Notes: generated from the letters alone by a model not told the origin. A stretch of DNA of 64,000 nucleotides from DATJPR01 sp963752915 (GCA_963752915.1 CAVVZZ010000014.1:136969-200968); one strand, 5' to 3'. Shown: positions 24,556 through 33,888, numbered from the stretch's first letter. Made by a program: numbers and translations.

Positions 24556-25736
24556 AACGTCCGGAATTCAATAGAAGACTTCGGGCCCTCAAAACCGGCC
24601 ATGAGGCGCTTCTCCGACGCCCGAACACGAAGGTCAAGGGCGGGAACGGCGTGTATGACAGGTATGCTCATCCGGTCGTCACCGCCGAACACACCCCGCT
24701 CTCGTGGCGCTACGATTTCAACTTCAACACCAACCCGTTCCTGATGGAACGCATGGGGATCAATGCCGCCTTCAACTCGGGCGCCATTGAGCATAACGGC
24801 AAGACCCTCCTCTTTGTGCGCGTGGAAGGCGTGGACCGCAAATCATTCTTTGCCGTGGCGGAGTCGCGCAATGGCATCGACAAGTTCCGATTCTGGGACT
24901 ACCCCATCGTCATGCCGGAAACCGATGACCCGGACACGAATGTGTACGACCTGCGGGTCGTCAAGCATGAAGACGGCTGGTTCTACGGGGTCTTCTGCAC
25001 CGAGCGAAAGGACCCGACCGCACCGCGGGGCGACCTCTCCTCCGCGACGGCGCAAGCCGGGATTGCCCGCACGAAAGACTTTCGAACATGGGAACGCCTG
25101 CCCGACCTCCGGACGAAATCCCCGCAGCAGCGGAACGTCGTTCTCCATCCGGAATTCTATCACGGGAAATATGCCTTCTATACCCGTCCGCAAGACGGTT
25201 TCATCGAAGCGGGTTCCGGAGGCGGGATTGGATGGGGATTGTCGGATTCCATGAACCCGGCGATCATCGACCACGAACTGATCATCGATGACCGTGTCTA
25301 TCATACGATCAAAGAGGTCAAGAACGGTCTTGGACCGGCACCGATCAAAACACCGAAAGGATGGCTGCAGCTCGCACACGGTGTCAGAAATACCGCGGCG
25401 GCGCTTCGATACGTCCTCTACGTTTTCCTGACCGACCTGAAGGAGCCGTGCCGGGTGATCGCCCAGCCCGCAGGCTATTTCATCGCTCCGAAGGGAGATG
25501 AACGCATCGGGGATGTTTCGAATGTGGTGTTCAGTAATGGATGGGTCGCCCGCGCAAACGGCGATGTCCTGATCTACTATGGCTCATCGGACACCCGCAT
25601 GCACGTCGCAACGTCGACCGTCGACCGACTCCTGGACTACGTGCAGCAGACTCCTGAAGACCCGTTACGAAGTGCGGCGTGCGTGCAACAACGCGTCGCT
25701 CTTATCGGAAGGAATTTGAAACTCAAAGCGGATTGA
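24552..25736 (+). CDS. GH130 4-O-beta-D-mannosyl-D-glucose phosphorylase
   Basis: A 394-residue cytoplasmic enzyme of family GH130, with length and motifs matching the mannosyl-glucose phosphorylase type. Visible are FNFNTNPFLMERMGINAAFN, the catalytic Asp region NVYDLRVV with Asp near residue 132, GVFCTERKDP, and GSGGGIGWGLSDS. It performs phosphorolysis of mannosyl-glucose to mannose-1-phosphate and glucose. It is translationally coupled to the symporter upstream (ATGA overlap) and ends before a bidirectional-looking hairpin terminator. With the convergent epimerase gene next door it forms the two-step mannobiose pathway described in Bacteroides fragilis. Assignment within GH130 is by similarity and context. 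Confidence 0.9.
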   Translation: MKRPEFNRRLRALKTGHEALLRRPNTKVKGGNGVYDRYAHPVVTAEHTPLSWRYDFNFNTNPFLMERMGINAAFNSGAIEHNGKTLLFVRVEGVDRKSFFAVAESRNGIDKFRFWDYPIVMPETDDPDTNVYDLRVVKHEDGWFYGVFCTERKDPTAPRGDLSSATAQAGIARTKDFRTWERLPDLRTKSPQQRNVVLHPEFYHGKYAFYTRPQDGFIEAGSGGGIGWGLSDSMNPAIIDHELIIDDRVYHTIKEVKNGLGPAPIKTPKGWLQLAHGVRNTAAALRYVLYVFLTDLKEPCRVIAQPAGYFIAPKGDERIGDVSNVVFSNGWVARANGDVLIYYGSSDTRMHVATSTVDRLLDYVQQTPEDPLRSAACVQQRVALIGRNLKLKAD

Positions 25737-25776
25737 AAACCTCCTCCCACCTGCGACAGCAGCGCGGGTAACAGAG

Positions 25777-25819
25777 CAGGCAGGGGCCTCTGGTGGATGG
25801 GCTCCCTGCCTGTTTTTTT
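25777..25819 (+). terminator. Rho-independent terminator after the GH130 gene
   Basis: The 9-bp perfect stem CAGGCAGGG/CCCTGCCTG is followed at once by seven T on the plus strand. It lies between convergent genes and touches the stop codon of the epimerase gene. Confidence 0.85.
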
Positions 25820-27218
25820 ATGTCCTGGAAGGTTGGACTGCGATGTTCTCAGCCACTTCTCTCCAATGATCAATGAAGCGGCCAAGCTCCGCCTTCTTCA
25901 ACTCGAACCCCTCGCCGGCCCCATGCAATGGCGCATCGGAGAGAAGGGCAATGCAGTTCATCAGCGCGCGGCCCGTGTGATAGGTGCACTTCCACATATG
26001 GCTTTTCGGTCCGTCTTTAAACTGCGGCTCGTAGTCGATCCCGCCCTCGAACCAATCGCCGCGCTGGTGGTCGATAATGTAGGTCTCGACATAGGACCAC
26101 TGACGCCGGAAATACTCTTCGTACGGACCGTCAGGGTAAATCCGGGAGAACAACAGGAGGATATTCAGCGCCTCGGCCTGTGCCCACCAGTTCTTTGTGC
26201 GACGAACAACCGTGCACCGCTCATCCCCTTTGAAGTAGTAGGAGCCGTCCCAGAATCCTCCCCGTTCATTGTCCCACCCGTTGGCGAGAGCGTGGTCAAG
26301 CATCTTCTTTCCGACGGTCAGGGTCCGGACATCGTTTTCGAGTCCCAACGCGTGTGACGCTTCGAGCATCAGGAACGCCGTTTCGTAGTCGTGTCCGAAT
26401 GACACGTGGTCGAGGCCGAAGTTCGCCTCCCGGACCGCCGGCTCCGCATCGCGGAACGAAAGCGGAATCCAATCCTGGGAGAAGAAGAGCTGGAGATACC
26501 CCCTGGGATGGACCATGGTGTCCCGGATCAGGGTGAGGATCGATTGGAGCTGGGAACGCAGGCCCTCGTCCTTCCAGACATTATAGAGTTCGGTGTACGC
26601 CTCGAGAAGATGGATGGAAGAATTCTGATCCTTGAAGCCGACCTCGTTGGAATCCGAGGCGATCGAAACGTAGGGGTCGTTCAATCCGAAAGGACGTCCT
26701 TGCCGCGTGAGGAATTGAAAATATCCTTTGTAGACTGGGTCGTAGGCATGCTCCTCAATCCAATGATATCCGCGCTGTGCCAACGTAAGAACGGCCGGAT
26801 CCCCGATTTGCGCATACAACGCCGCGAGTGCGTAAACGGCAAAGGCCTCACCGTACGTTCTCTTTTCGTCCCTCCAGCCCCTGCATTCCGTCGGACCTCC
26901 CGACCTGCTTCGAATCTGATAGAACCCCCCGTAGGTATGGTCCCACATCACATCCCGGAGATACCGAAATCCATGGCGCCCGACTTCTTCGTAGAATCCC
27001 CGCTCCGGAAGAAACGATGCCGCCTTCGAAACGGTCCAGACATGGCGTGCCTGGGAGACGATCATCTTCTCCTGCTCGGGGGAAACGATCCAGTCTTTCG
27101 AGATATTTGTATAGTACCCACCGCATTCTCTGTCAACGACAAGGGGATACCATCGTCGGAGGATCCCGTCGTTGAGGAGAGACATCATTTTTTCACCAAG
27201 CTGCGGATCGGTATTCAT
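25818..27218 (-). CDS. N-acylglucosamine 2-epimerase family: mannobiose/cellobiose 2-epimerase
   Basis: A 466-residue cytoplasmic (alpha/alpha)6-barrel protein without signal peptide. Family motifs include SQARHVWTVSKAASF near residue 55, KRTYGEAFAVYALAALY, FGHDYETAFLMLEA, RTKNWWAQAEALN and HMWKCTYHTGRAL. The Trp/His pattern matches cellobiose/mannobiose 2-epimerases, which convert the reducing-end mannose of beta-1,4-mannobiose to glucose and so produce the substrate for GH130. It is longer than the usual 390-410 residues. The ATG at 27218 is used because upstream codons run through the AT-rich promoter. A sigma-54-like element lies about 70 bp upstream. Confidence 0.88.
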   Translation of the reverse strand: MNTDPQLGEKMMSLLNDGILRRWYPLVVDRECGGYYTNISKDWIVSPEQEKMIVSQARHVWTVSKAASFLPERGFYEEVGRHGFRYLRDVMWDHTYGGFYQIRSRSGGPTECRGWRDEKRTYGEAFAVYALAALYAQIGDPAVLTLAQRGYHWIEEHAYDPVYKGYFQFLTRQGRPFGLNDPYVSIASDSNEVGFKDQNSSIHLLEAYTELYNVWKDEGLRSQLQSILTLIRDTMVHPRGYLQLFFSQDWIPLSFRDAEPAVREANFGLDHVSFGHDYETAFLMLEASHALGLENDVRTLTVGKKMLDHALANGWDNERGGFWDGSYYFKGDERCTVVRRTKNWWAQAEALNILLLFSRIYPDGPYEEYFRRQWSYVETYIIDHQRGDWFEGGIDYEPQFKDGPKSHMWKCTYHTGRALMNCIALLSDAPLHGAGEGFELKKAELGRFIDHWREVAENIAVQPSRT

Positions 27219-27288
27219 ACGATGGTCGCTTTCTTCATGGAAGCCTTCGAATGGAGCGTCGATGCGGAGAACTGCCAGGACTGGATGT

Positions 27289-27303
27289 GCAAGTATCGTG
27301 CTA
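27289..27303 (-). promoter_or_regulatory. Sigma-54-like promoter for the epimerase gene (one core mismatch)
   Basis: The minus strand reads TAGCAC-N5-TTGC, identical to consensus except that the -24 GG is AG. It would start transcription near 27277, some 59 nt before the epimerase ATG. An AT palindrome sits about 85 bp upstream. The mismatch is in an important position, so this is a weaker call than the element at 19063. Confidence 0.4.
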
Positions 27304-27372
27304 GTATTGTGGCGCACTCTCGAGCGAATTTCGATATAATCATTAGTTGGGAGGTCTATTCTTTTGATAAGA

Positions 27373-27389
27373 TTTATTAATTTGATAAT
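27373..27389. promoter_or_regulatory. AT palindrome-like box in the epimerase/GH5 divergent promoter
   Basis: TTTATTA-N3-TGATAAT: the left half is identical to the 22535 palindrome and the right half differs at two positions. It is accompanied by two TTTGATAA direct repeats (27363 and 27381). It is a candidate shared regulator-binding site. Confidence 0.3.
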
Positions 27390-27470
27390 TGCGGTGGAGG
27401 CGCACCTGTTCGCCTTCCCTTGTGTTTGGTAATTTGTCCCGTGGCATCTTCTTTGAAGGAAAGCTCTCTC

Positions 27471-29324
27471 ATGAACACGCCGATGCGTTATGTCCTGCTT
27501 CTTGTCATCGTTTTCAGTTCTGTTCCGCGCCTCGAGGCCCAGTTCAAGAACTTCGTGACTGCCCGCGGAGACAGCCTGATGGACGGGGACAGCAAACTCC
27601 GTTTCATCTCTTTCAATATTCCGACGCTCACCTACGTTGAGGACAACCTTCCCTTTGCCCAACCGAACGCCTGGCGACCGGCTGATGCATTCGAGATCAC
27701 GGATGCCCTTGAGGCGATCCATCAGGTTGGCGGAAAAGTCGTTCGCATGTACGTGCCATCGGTGCACAAAGAGATGGATGACACATCGATCATCCGGCAT
27801 GTTGTCGGTCCCGGCGAGTTCAACGAGGAGGCGTTCCGCGCGTACGACAAGATGCTCCAGGTGGCCAACACGATCGGCGTGCGGGTGATCATCCCGTTTC
27901 TGGACAATTGGTGGTGGTGGGGAGGACCGAAGGAGTATGCCCGATTCCGCGGGAAGCAGGCGTCGGAATTCTGGACGGATTCACTCTTGATCTCGGACTT
28001 CAAGAAGACCGTCGACCATATTGTCAATCGCGTGAACACGTACACCGGCGTTCCGTACAAGGACGACAAAGCAATTCTGTGCTGGGAGACCGGGAATGAG
28101 CTCGAGTGCCCGACGTCCTGGAACATTGCGATGGCCGCCTACATCAAACGCCTGGATCCGAACCATCTTGTCATGGCAGGCGCATACGAGAGAATGATCT
28201 CGGAAGACTACCTCGCGGACCCGAATATCGATATCGTCGAAACCCATCACTATGATCGTCCGGACCGGATCCTCGATTATGTGATTCTGAACCGGGCGCT
28301 CGCGATGACGCGAAAGCCGTACATCGTCGGGGAATTCGGCTTCATCCCCACGGCTGCCATGCGGACGATTCTGGATACTGTGATCGCCGACGGGACAAGC
28401 GGAATCATGGTCTGGAGCATGCGGCAGCACAACCGGGACGGCGGATTCTACTATCACCAGAATGCATACCGTTGGCCGGGATTCCCGTCGGGAAATTCCT
28501 GGGACGAAATGGCCGTCGATTCTCTCTTCCATGTGAAGGCATGCGAGATCGCCGGAGAGGCTCCGACACCGCTGCCGGTCCCGGCACCGCCAACGCTCCT
28601 TCCGATCGCAACGCCGTTCAAGATCTCGTGGCAGGGTTCGACGGGCGCGCAGTCCTATGTTGTCGAGCGGAAACATGAGGGCGGTGACACCTCATGGCAC
28701 GTCCTCTCCGCCCGGGCAAGTAACGCGGTGGCGCGCTACGCTCCTCTCTTTGAGGACACGTCAGCAGTGGTAGGACAGGCATACGACTATCGCGTCCGCG
28801 CGCAAAACACGAGCGGAGTATCGGACCCATCGCCCGCAGTCGGACCGGTGACGGTGTCGTACCGCCTGCTCGTCGATGAGATGCGGGACAGCAGTCTCTG
28901 GTATGCCCACAACGGCGAGATCCGGTTCCTGACGATGCAGGACCTTGCGAGGGTGAAGGAAGATGCGGACAGGATCAGCGGAGCGGACGGAGACTTCATC
29001 GTCTACCGGTTGGCGGATTCCATCGCCGAAGTCACCATCCAGGCGTTTGCGACGTCAGGCGACAGTGCTCTGACAATGCAGATCTCCTCAGGCCCGACTC
29101 CCGACGCGATGGCGCTGAGAACCATCCGGCGGGACATCAGGCCGAATTTCCCGAACGAGTACCGCCAGTTCTGCCCCGTCTTTTTCACGGCGACGGACTT
29201 TCCCCGGGCAGACCGGTATGTGAAGATCGTTCTGGTTGGCAACAGCCAGGTTTCCCGGATCGAGATCGCCTATGGCCGTCAGGCTGCGTCACTTCTTCCC
29301 GGCGGCCCGGGGGGACGGCGATAG
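27471..29324 (+). CDS. Secreted GH5-like endo-beta-mannanase with accessory domains
   Basis: A 617-residue secreted protein. It has a signal peptide (about 1-22), then a GH5-type barrel (25-380) opening LRFISFNIPTLTYVEDN, with acid/base Glu in WETGNELECP near 209 and nucleophile Glu in IVGEFGF near 287. This resembles the mannan endo-beta-mannosidase branch. A fibronectin type III-like module (about 395-480, GAQSYVVERKHEGG, VGQAYDYRVRAQNTSG) and a beta-sandwich possibly acting as a carbohydrate-binding module (about 485-605) follow. It is divergent from the epimerase gene. Its 3' end overlaps the convergent GH28-like gene by 36 bp. The start at 27471 is set by the signal peptide; AAGGA lies 11 bp upstream. 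Confidence 0.85.
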   Translation: MNTPMRYVLLLVIVFSSVPRLEAQFKNFVTARGDSLMDGDSKLRFISFNIPTLTYVEDNLPFAQPNAWRPADAFEITDALEAIHQVGGKVVRMYVPSVHKEMDDTSIIRHVVGPGEFNEEAFRAYDKMLQVANTIGVRVIIPFLDNWWWWGGPKEYARFRGKQASEFWTDSLLISDFKKTVDHIVNRVNTYTGVPYKDDKAILCWETGNELECPTSWNIAMAAYIKRLDPNHLVMAGAYERMISEDYLADPNIDIVETHHYDRPDRILDYVILNRALAMTRKPYIVGEFGFIPTAAMRTILDTVIADGTSGIMVWSMRQHNRDGGFYYHQNAYRWPGFPSGNSWDEMAVDSLFHVKACEIAGEAPTPLPVPAPPTLLPIATPFKISWQGSTGAQSYVVERKHEGGDTSWHVLSARASNAVARYAPLFEDTSAVVGQAYDYRVRAQNTSGVSDPSPAVGPVTVSYRLLVDEMRDSSLWYAHNGEIRFLTMQDLARVKEDADRISGADGDFIVYRLADSIAEVTIQAFATSGDSALTMQISSGPTPDAMALRTIRRDIRPNFPNEYRQFCPVFFTATDFPRADRYVKIVLVGNSQVSRIEIAYGRQAASLLPGGPGGRR

Positions 29325-30857
29325 ATCGTGCTCTTCCACGCGTAATGCGCCGACGTTCAACGTCGCGCGTTTGCCGTCACGCAGGTAGATAGGAGCGGCC
29401 TTGGGGTCACTCGGCGCCGCTCCTCCGTGAAATCCGTCGACCTGAAGTCCGTCGAAGTGTTCCACCTGGAGCGCGTGCGTGAAGAACGGCTGCTTGACGG
29501 TGCTTCCCCATCGGACGGTCACGTCGCGCAGCCGGAGGTCCTGCACGTATTGCGCATAGATACCGGGGATGTCGTGGGCGAACAGCTGGAGCGTCGGATC
29601 CAGCACCGGCCGAAGATCGAAATTCCCTCCCGCCACCGCCGTAAACGGCCGTTCGGTCACTTCCATGCTCACATCGTCAAAGGAAACGTCTTTGATGACG
29701 TTTTCACTGCTCCCGTAGATCAGGATGCCCGCGTCGCCTCTGCAGATGATCCCGCGGAACTGCACGTTCCGGATTTCGCCGAGAGGAATGTCCTTCGTCA
29801 GCCGGACCGCCGAGAGATGGATCGGCTCGCCGTTTCCCCACCAGTCACCCGAGTGCAGCCGCGTTTCGATGACCATGTTCTCAAACAGAACGTTCTCAAT
29901 CCCGCCTGCGTCCCGTGCGAAGAGGCCGATTCCACGGTGAGAGCTCGTGATGGTGATGTTGGAGAAGACGAAATTCCGCATCGGGTTCTGATCGTACCCG
30001 CCGATCCGGATGCCGCTCGATCGCGAAACGAGCGTGCAGTTGGTGACCGTGGCGTTTTCGCACGGATGCTTGAGGTGTTGAAATCCCGGCAGGTCGTAGT
30101 GATGATCGTATCCTGTGAAGACGATGGCGTCATCGCCGGTTTCGATCACGCAGTCGTCGACGCGGACATTGCGGCACGACGTAAAATCGACCCCGTCGTT
30201 GTTCCCGACCATCAGATTGCCCGTGATCGTCGAACCCGTCAACAGCACGTCCTCACAATCCGCGAAGTGCAGGGTCCAGAACGGAGAGTTCGTGATCTTG
30301 ACGTTGCGGACCGCGACGTTCCTGCAGTTTGAAAAGATAATCATCTGGAACGGCCGGTCCTTCGGCCACACCGGTCCATCGCCGAGGCCGGAATCCACTT
30401 TGCGGAAATTGTCTTTTTGCCTCGTATACTTCACCGGGTCGCCGGACATCACCTTGGCGCGGGAGAAATCCATGAAGGTGTCCCCGTTGCCGTCGATCGT
30501 CCCCTCTCCTTCGATGGTGATGTCGTGAGCGTTTTGCGTGAACATCAACCCGACGCGTCTTCCGCCGAACATGTAGTCTTCCAGCTTCTCGCTTCCCTTG
30601 ATCACCGCACCGTTATCCAGGTGCAGCGTCACGAAGTTCTTCAGCGCGAACGTTCCGGAGACGAACACGCCGGGCGGGACAACCACTGTCCCTCCCCCCT
30701 TCGTCGCGACGGAGTCGATCGCCTTCTGGATCGCGGCGGTGTTCACGGTGGTACCGTCGCCGATCGCGCCGGTGGCGGCAATGCTGACGGTATTCGGCTG
30801 AGCGACGAGGGAATGCAGCGAAAGGCAGAGAAGAACAAGGACACAGAGATGTTTCAT
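29289..30857 (-). CDS. GH28-like polygalacturonase-fold protein, catalytic His missing
   Basis: A 522-residue secreted right-handed beta-helix protein with a signal peptide (VLLCLSLHSLVAQ). N-terminal GDGTTVNTAAIQKAID and GGTVVVPPGVFVSGTF are typical of GH28 and related pectinases. Canonical GH28 active-site blocks are partly present: NNDGVDF in place of NTDG, then GDDAIVF with the Asp pair. The conserved GHG and RIK motifs are replaced by SSGIRIGG, so the usual catalytic-site His is absent. Specificity may therefore differ from polygalacturonase, or the protein may be a lyase or binding module. The start overlaps the stop of the upstream GH5 gene by 4 bp (ATGA). Confidence 0.8.
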   Translation of the reverse strand: MKHLCVLVLLCLSLHSLVAQPNTVSIAATGAIGDGTTVNTAAIQKAIDSVATKGGGTVVVPPGVFVSGTFALKNFVTLHLDNGAVIKGSEKLEDYMFGGRRVGLMFTQNAHDITIEGEGTIDGNGDTFMDFSRAKVMSGDPVKYTRQKDNFRKVDSGLGDGPVWPKDRPFQMIIFSNCRNVAVRNVKITNSPFWTLHFADCEDVLLTGSTITGNLMVGNNDGVDFTSCRNVRVDDCVIETGDDAIVFTGYDHHYDLPGFQHLKHPCENATVTNCTLVSRSSGIRIGGYDQNPMRNFVFSNITITSSHRGIGLFARDAGGIENVLFENMVIETRLHSGDWWGNGEPIHLSAVRLTKDIPLGEIRNVQFRGIICRGDAGILIYGSSENVIKDVSFDDVSMEVTERPFTAVAGGNFDLRPVLDPTLQLFAHDIPGIYAQYVQDLRLRDVTVRWGSTVKQPFFTHALQVEHFDGLQVDGFHGGAAPSDPKAAPIYLRDGKRATLNVGALRVEEHDLSPSPRAAGKK

Positions 30858-32227
30858 GGCCTGGCCTTTGAGAGAAGCGCATCATTGGTGCTGAGGTGAA
30901 GCATGTCGTATGCATGAGCCCGGATGATGGCGAGCGTCGTTCGATCGCCGAGAAAGATGGAGTTGAACCCCTGTGGCTCTTGTGGAGGATCGCCGACAAA
31001 CGGATCCCCCGTCCGCCAGACGTTGTCCGGATGTATGCTGCGTCCTTCTCCCCCCCAGGTCCAGATATTTGTTCCTGCCATCGGAGATCCGGCGCGGGCG
31101 GAATCGTACACCATCTGGAGGATCAACCCGAAGTAGTGATCCCGGGCGGTGGACGGGCTTCCGGCGGTGCACCGCGCACTGTCCCGCGACATCCCGAATT
31201 CCTCCATCACGATCGGCTTGTCCAGGCGCCGCGCAAGCTGAAGATGTTCTGCAAGGTAGTTCTCCGCCTTCTCCTCCGAGGACGGAAGCGTTTCACGGTA
31301 CCGGTCGGGGTCGAACCATCCCCAGTTCTTCGGCCAGAGGTGGAGCGTCAGATAGTCGACGTATTTCGACTGGTGTGCTGCGAGGAAGCACTCTTCCGAC
31401 ATCAGCATGCCGACTGTTCCCTCGCTCCCCGTCGAGACGAGATGATTCGTATCGAGGATGTGCAGGAGGTGCGCGGTGCTGTCGACCCAGTGGTAGAACG
31501 CCGGGAGCGTCGCATTCGCCAGTTCCCCTCCCCTCCCCGGCCTCGGTTCGTTCGCGAGCTGCCATGCCATGATGGTCGGGTCCTGTGCATACAGCCGACC
31601 GTTGATGGTATTCCGTCGACCGATGACCCTGCGGACATAGTCATAGTAGAGCGCGACCGCCCTCGGTTTTCCGTAGAACGTCGCAGACGAATCCATGAAG
31701 GGTCCCCATCCTGCCCCGGTCTGTTCGGGATCTGCGACTTGCGTGCTGTCGGTCCAGGCGACATACTGCGCCATCCCGCCCGACCATTCCCAGTAGTTAT
31801 TGAGGTAAATCACGGCGTACATATCGCGCTTTGCCATCTCCGCAAGGAGGAAATCCAACCCCTCCAGAAGATTCTCATCCACGACTCCCGGCGCCGTCTG
31901 AATTGCCGGGTGGACAGAGCGTTTGATGGCGGATTCCTCCGAGGCGCCGAGGACGCGGAGATTTGTCAAGCCGAGCGCCTGCAACGAATCCAGCTCACGG
32001 ACCAGGCGCGGACGATCCCCGGTCGGACCCGGCGACCCGAGGTAACATCCGTACCACATGTTCACCCCCGCGTAGTAATAGGGATGCTGACCGCGGACAA
32101 AGTGCATGCCCTGGACACGGACGAACGGCTGGTGAGAGACCGTTGCGCTGAACGGGAGACATCCCTGGAACAGGAACGAGGAGATGATGGCGATGATGGC
32201 GGTGCTGGCGGTGATGATTCGACGCAT
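30854..32227 (-). CDS. GH5 (subfamily 7-like) endo-beta-mannanase lipoprotein
   Basis: From the ATG at 32227 it encodes 457 residues with a lipoprotein signal (lipobox FQGC near residue 20), so it is probably surface- or periplasm-anchored. The barrel begins YYYAGVNMWYG. The acid/base Glu is in LANEPRPGRGG near 226 and the nucleophile Glu in VMEEFGM near 343. This combination matches bacterial GH5_7 mannanases. A TTG at 32272 overlapping the upstream stop (TTGA) is an alternative start, but it would push the signal peptide 15 residues inward. It is part of a minus-strand run with an alpha/beta hydrolase upstream and the GH28-like gene downstream. Confidence 0.86.
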   Translation of the reverse strand: MRRIITASTAIIAIISSFLFQGCLPFSATVSHQPFVRVQGMHFVRGQHPYYYAGVNMWYGCYLGSPGPTGDRPRLVRELDSLQALGLTNLRVLGASEESAIKRSVHPAIQTAPGVVDENLLEGLDFLLAEMAKRDMYAVIYLNNYWEWSGGMAQYVAWTDSTQVADPEQTGAGWGPFMDSSATFYGKPRAVALYYDYVRRVIGRRNTINGRLYAQDPTIMAWQLANEPRPGRGGELANATLPAFYHWVDSTAHLLHILDTNHLVSTGSEGTVGMLMSEECFLAAHQSKYVDYLTLHLWPKNWGWFDPDRYRETLPSSEEKAENYLAEHLQLARRLDKPIVMEEFGMSRDSARCTAGSPSTARDHYFGLILQMVYDSARAGSPMAGTNIWTWGGEGRSIHPDNVWRTGDPFVGDPPQEPQGFNSIFLGDRTTLAIIRAHAYDMLHLSTNDALLSKARP

Positions 32228-32268
32228 GGGACCCGTGGTAATGTTGATGAAAGAAGGCGTTACGTGGC

Positions 32269-33498
32269 TCAACCCAGATGCGACCCGATGATATGGATGA
32301 ACTTTTCAAAGCCGTGGCCGAACAACGGCACAGAAAGGAATTCCGTCATGACAGCGCGGTCGCGCCAGTCATAGGCCGGGATCGCGAATGGATTTTCGTG
32401 GATCCCGAGATCGAGTTCCTCCACGCGGATCGGGATGTCACGATGAATGCCCTGGAGCGCATTGTGGACCGCCCCTGACGGAAACACGGAATCGTTCGAG
32501 TTCACGATGCCGACGACACGCGGCGCAATGGCGTGAAGCCGCGGATCCAACTTTGCGCGGTCAGGCATCAGGCCGCAGAAACAGTTGAACCATTGCCCTT
32601 CATGGTGTTCCTCCATCCAGTGAAGGAGACGCGGCCCGGAGAGCTTCCGGCGGTGCTTCACGTACATGTTCATGAGCGCGATCTCTGCAGCCTGATCCAC
32701 GATCAGCAGCGACGAGAGGTTGACATCGCGCACCATGGAACCCGAGGAAAATACCACGGAACGGCTGTCGGAAAACAGCCCCTCCGGATTGTCCAGCATG
32801 AGGACCAGGGCCACATACCCGCCGGCGGAGAACCCGACAAAATCGATGACGGCATCCTCCGTGAAGTGGGGATGCCGGCCCTGGCGGATGAGCTTGAGGA
32901 GGTCGACGATGTCCCAGAACGATTGGATCGCTCCCCAGATGAAGCGCTCCGGGTGCGTCCCCAACCGGTGACTGATGACCGCATTGAACCGGTGCACGTT
33001 TTCATTGCCGGGGATGGCGCTGCGCGACTCGAGATTCGCGCGTTGCTCGAGTGCCCAGCGGGGACTCACCCGGTTGATGTGGAATGTCATCGGGAAAAGA
33101 AGGACCGGCGCCTGGAGACTCCTCCAGGTATGAAACGCCCACGGGATATATTTGCTGAACGACCGCTCGTTCAGTCCATGGAGGATGACCACGCCTCGTT
33201 TGTGTTTCCGCGGCGGGCCCGGCGGCGCCGATTCGCGGACGAGCGGGTAGCGGAATGCGCTGTTCTGTTCGATGCACACGTCTTCCGGCGAGTGCACGGT
33301 GCGCTCGCCGGGAAAGTCCATTCCGTGTTCTTCACACCGATACGCGTCCCGGCCGAGAAGGAAGGCCGTACGTTTGCTTGCAAACGAAAGATGAAACAAA
33401 TCGACGCCGGCATCCGGGATGGCGATGGGAATTTCATCGGTCCAATCGGCGGCATGCCGGAACCGGTGAGAGATGACGTGATAATCAGGATGAACCAT
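32269..33498 (-). CDS. Alpha/beta hydrolase family protein
   Basis: A 409-residue protein without signal peptide. The central region (about 100-330) shows VVILHGLNERSF (oxyanion strand), the nucleophile elbow VGFSAGGYVA, then VVGIVNSNDSVFPSGAV with the acid Asp. A C-terminal His could be in GIHENPF. It is probably an esterase or thioesterase-like hydrolase, substrate unknown. It leads the operon with the lipoprotein mannanase and the GH28-like protein (4-bp overlap with a TTG start option), which hints at a role in oligosaccharide side-group removal. I do not recognise a characterised homologue. Confidence 0.7.
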   Translation of the reverse strand: MVHPDYHVISHRFRHAADWTDEIPIAIPDAGVDLFHLSFASKRTAFLLGRDAYRCEEHGMDFPGERTVHSPEDVCIEQNSAFRYPLVRESAPPGPPRKHKRGVVILHGLNERSFSKYIPWAFHTWRSLQAPVLLFPMTFHINRVSPRWALEQRANLESRSAIPGNENVHRFNAVISHRLGTHPERFIWGAIQSFWDIVDLLKLIRQGRHPHFTEDAVIDFVGFSAGGYVALVLMLDNPEGLFSDSRSVVFSSGSMVRDVNLSSLLIVDQAAEIALMNMYVKHRRKLSGPRLLHWMEEHHEGQWFNCFCGLMPDRAKLDPRLHAIAPRVVGIVNSNDSVFPSGAVHNALQGIHRDIPIRVEELDLGIHENPFAIPAYDWRDRAVMTEFLSVPLFGHGFEKFIHIIGSHLG

Positions 33499-33554
33499 GA
33501 AGAAAACGAGAACGATGAAGGAGTGGAAGATTGATCAGGCGCATTCGGCGGCGT

Positions 33555-33758
33555 TCAGAACGATCCCTTGACGGTCCGCTTGATCTTTTCCGCAGCGTCT
33601 TGAAGGACCTTTGACAGCGACTGGAGATCCTCGGAAATCTGGGGACCGAGGGTGGTCTTGATGTGCTCCTTCTCGAGATCGAGGATAAAAACAGCCAGCC
33701 GTCGCCTCTCATCAGCAGGAAGACTTTTGACCACCGTTTTGATTTCATCCAGCGTCAT
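33555..33758 (-). CDS. Small hypothetical protein
   Basis: A 67-residue charged helical protein (MTLDEIKTVVKSLPADERRR). It lies 56 bp upstream of the hydrolase gene on the same strand. The N-terminal pattern is reminiscent of addiction-module antitoxin-like or anti-sigma-like small proteins with an LPADERR motif, but no toxin partner is adjacent. Function unknown. A longer start upstream is possible but overlaps the asnA promoter region. Confidence 0.55.
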   Translation of the reverse strand: MTLDEIKTVVKSLPADERRRLAVFILDLEKEHIKTTLGPQISEDLQSLSKVLQDAAEKIKRTVKGSF

Positions 33759-33835
33759 GGGTGTGCCAGTCAGTTGTTTGTAGAACGTTTCGTGTCTATT
33801 AATGTACCTCGAGTGGCGTGCATATTCAAGTCCTC

Positions 33836-33864
33836 TTGACATTCAATCAGGTGCGCTGTATCTT
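33836..33864 (+). promoter_or_regulatory. Housekeeping-type promoter for asnA
   Basis: TTGACA, a 17-bp spacer and TATCTT. The predicted start point near 33871 gives a leader of about 88 nt containing a terminator-like hairpin. Confidence 0.5.
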
Positions 33865-33888
33865 CACTCGATTCGCCGTTCTTCATGC

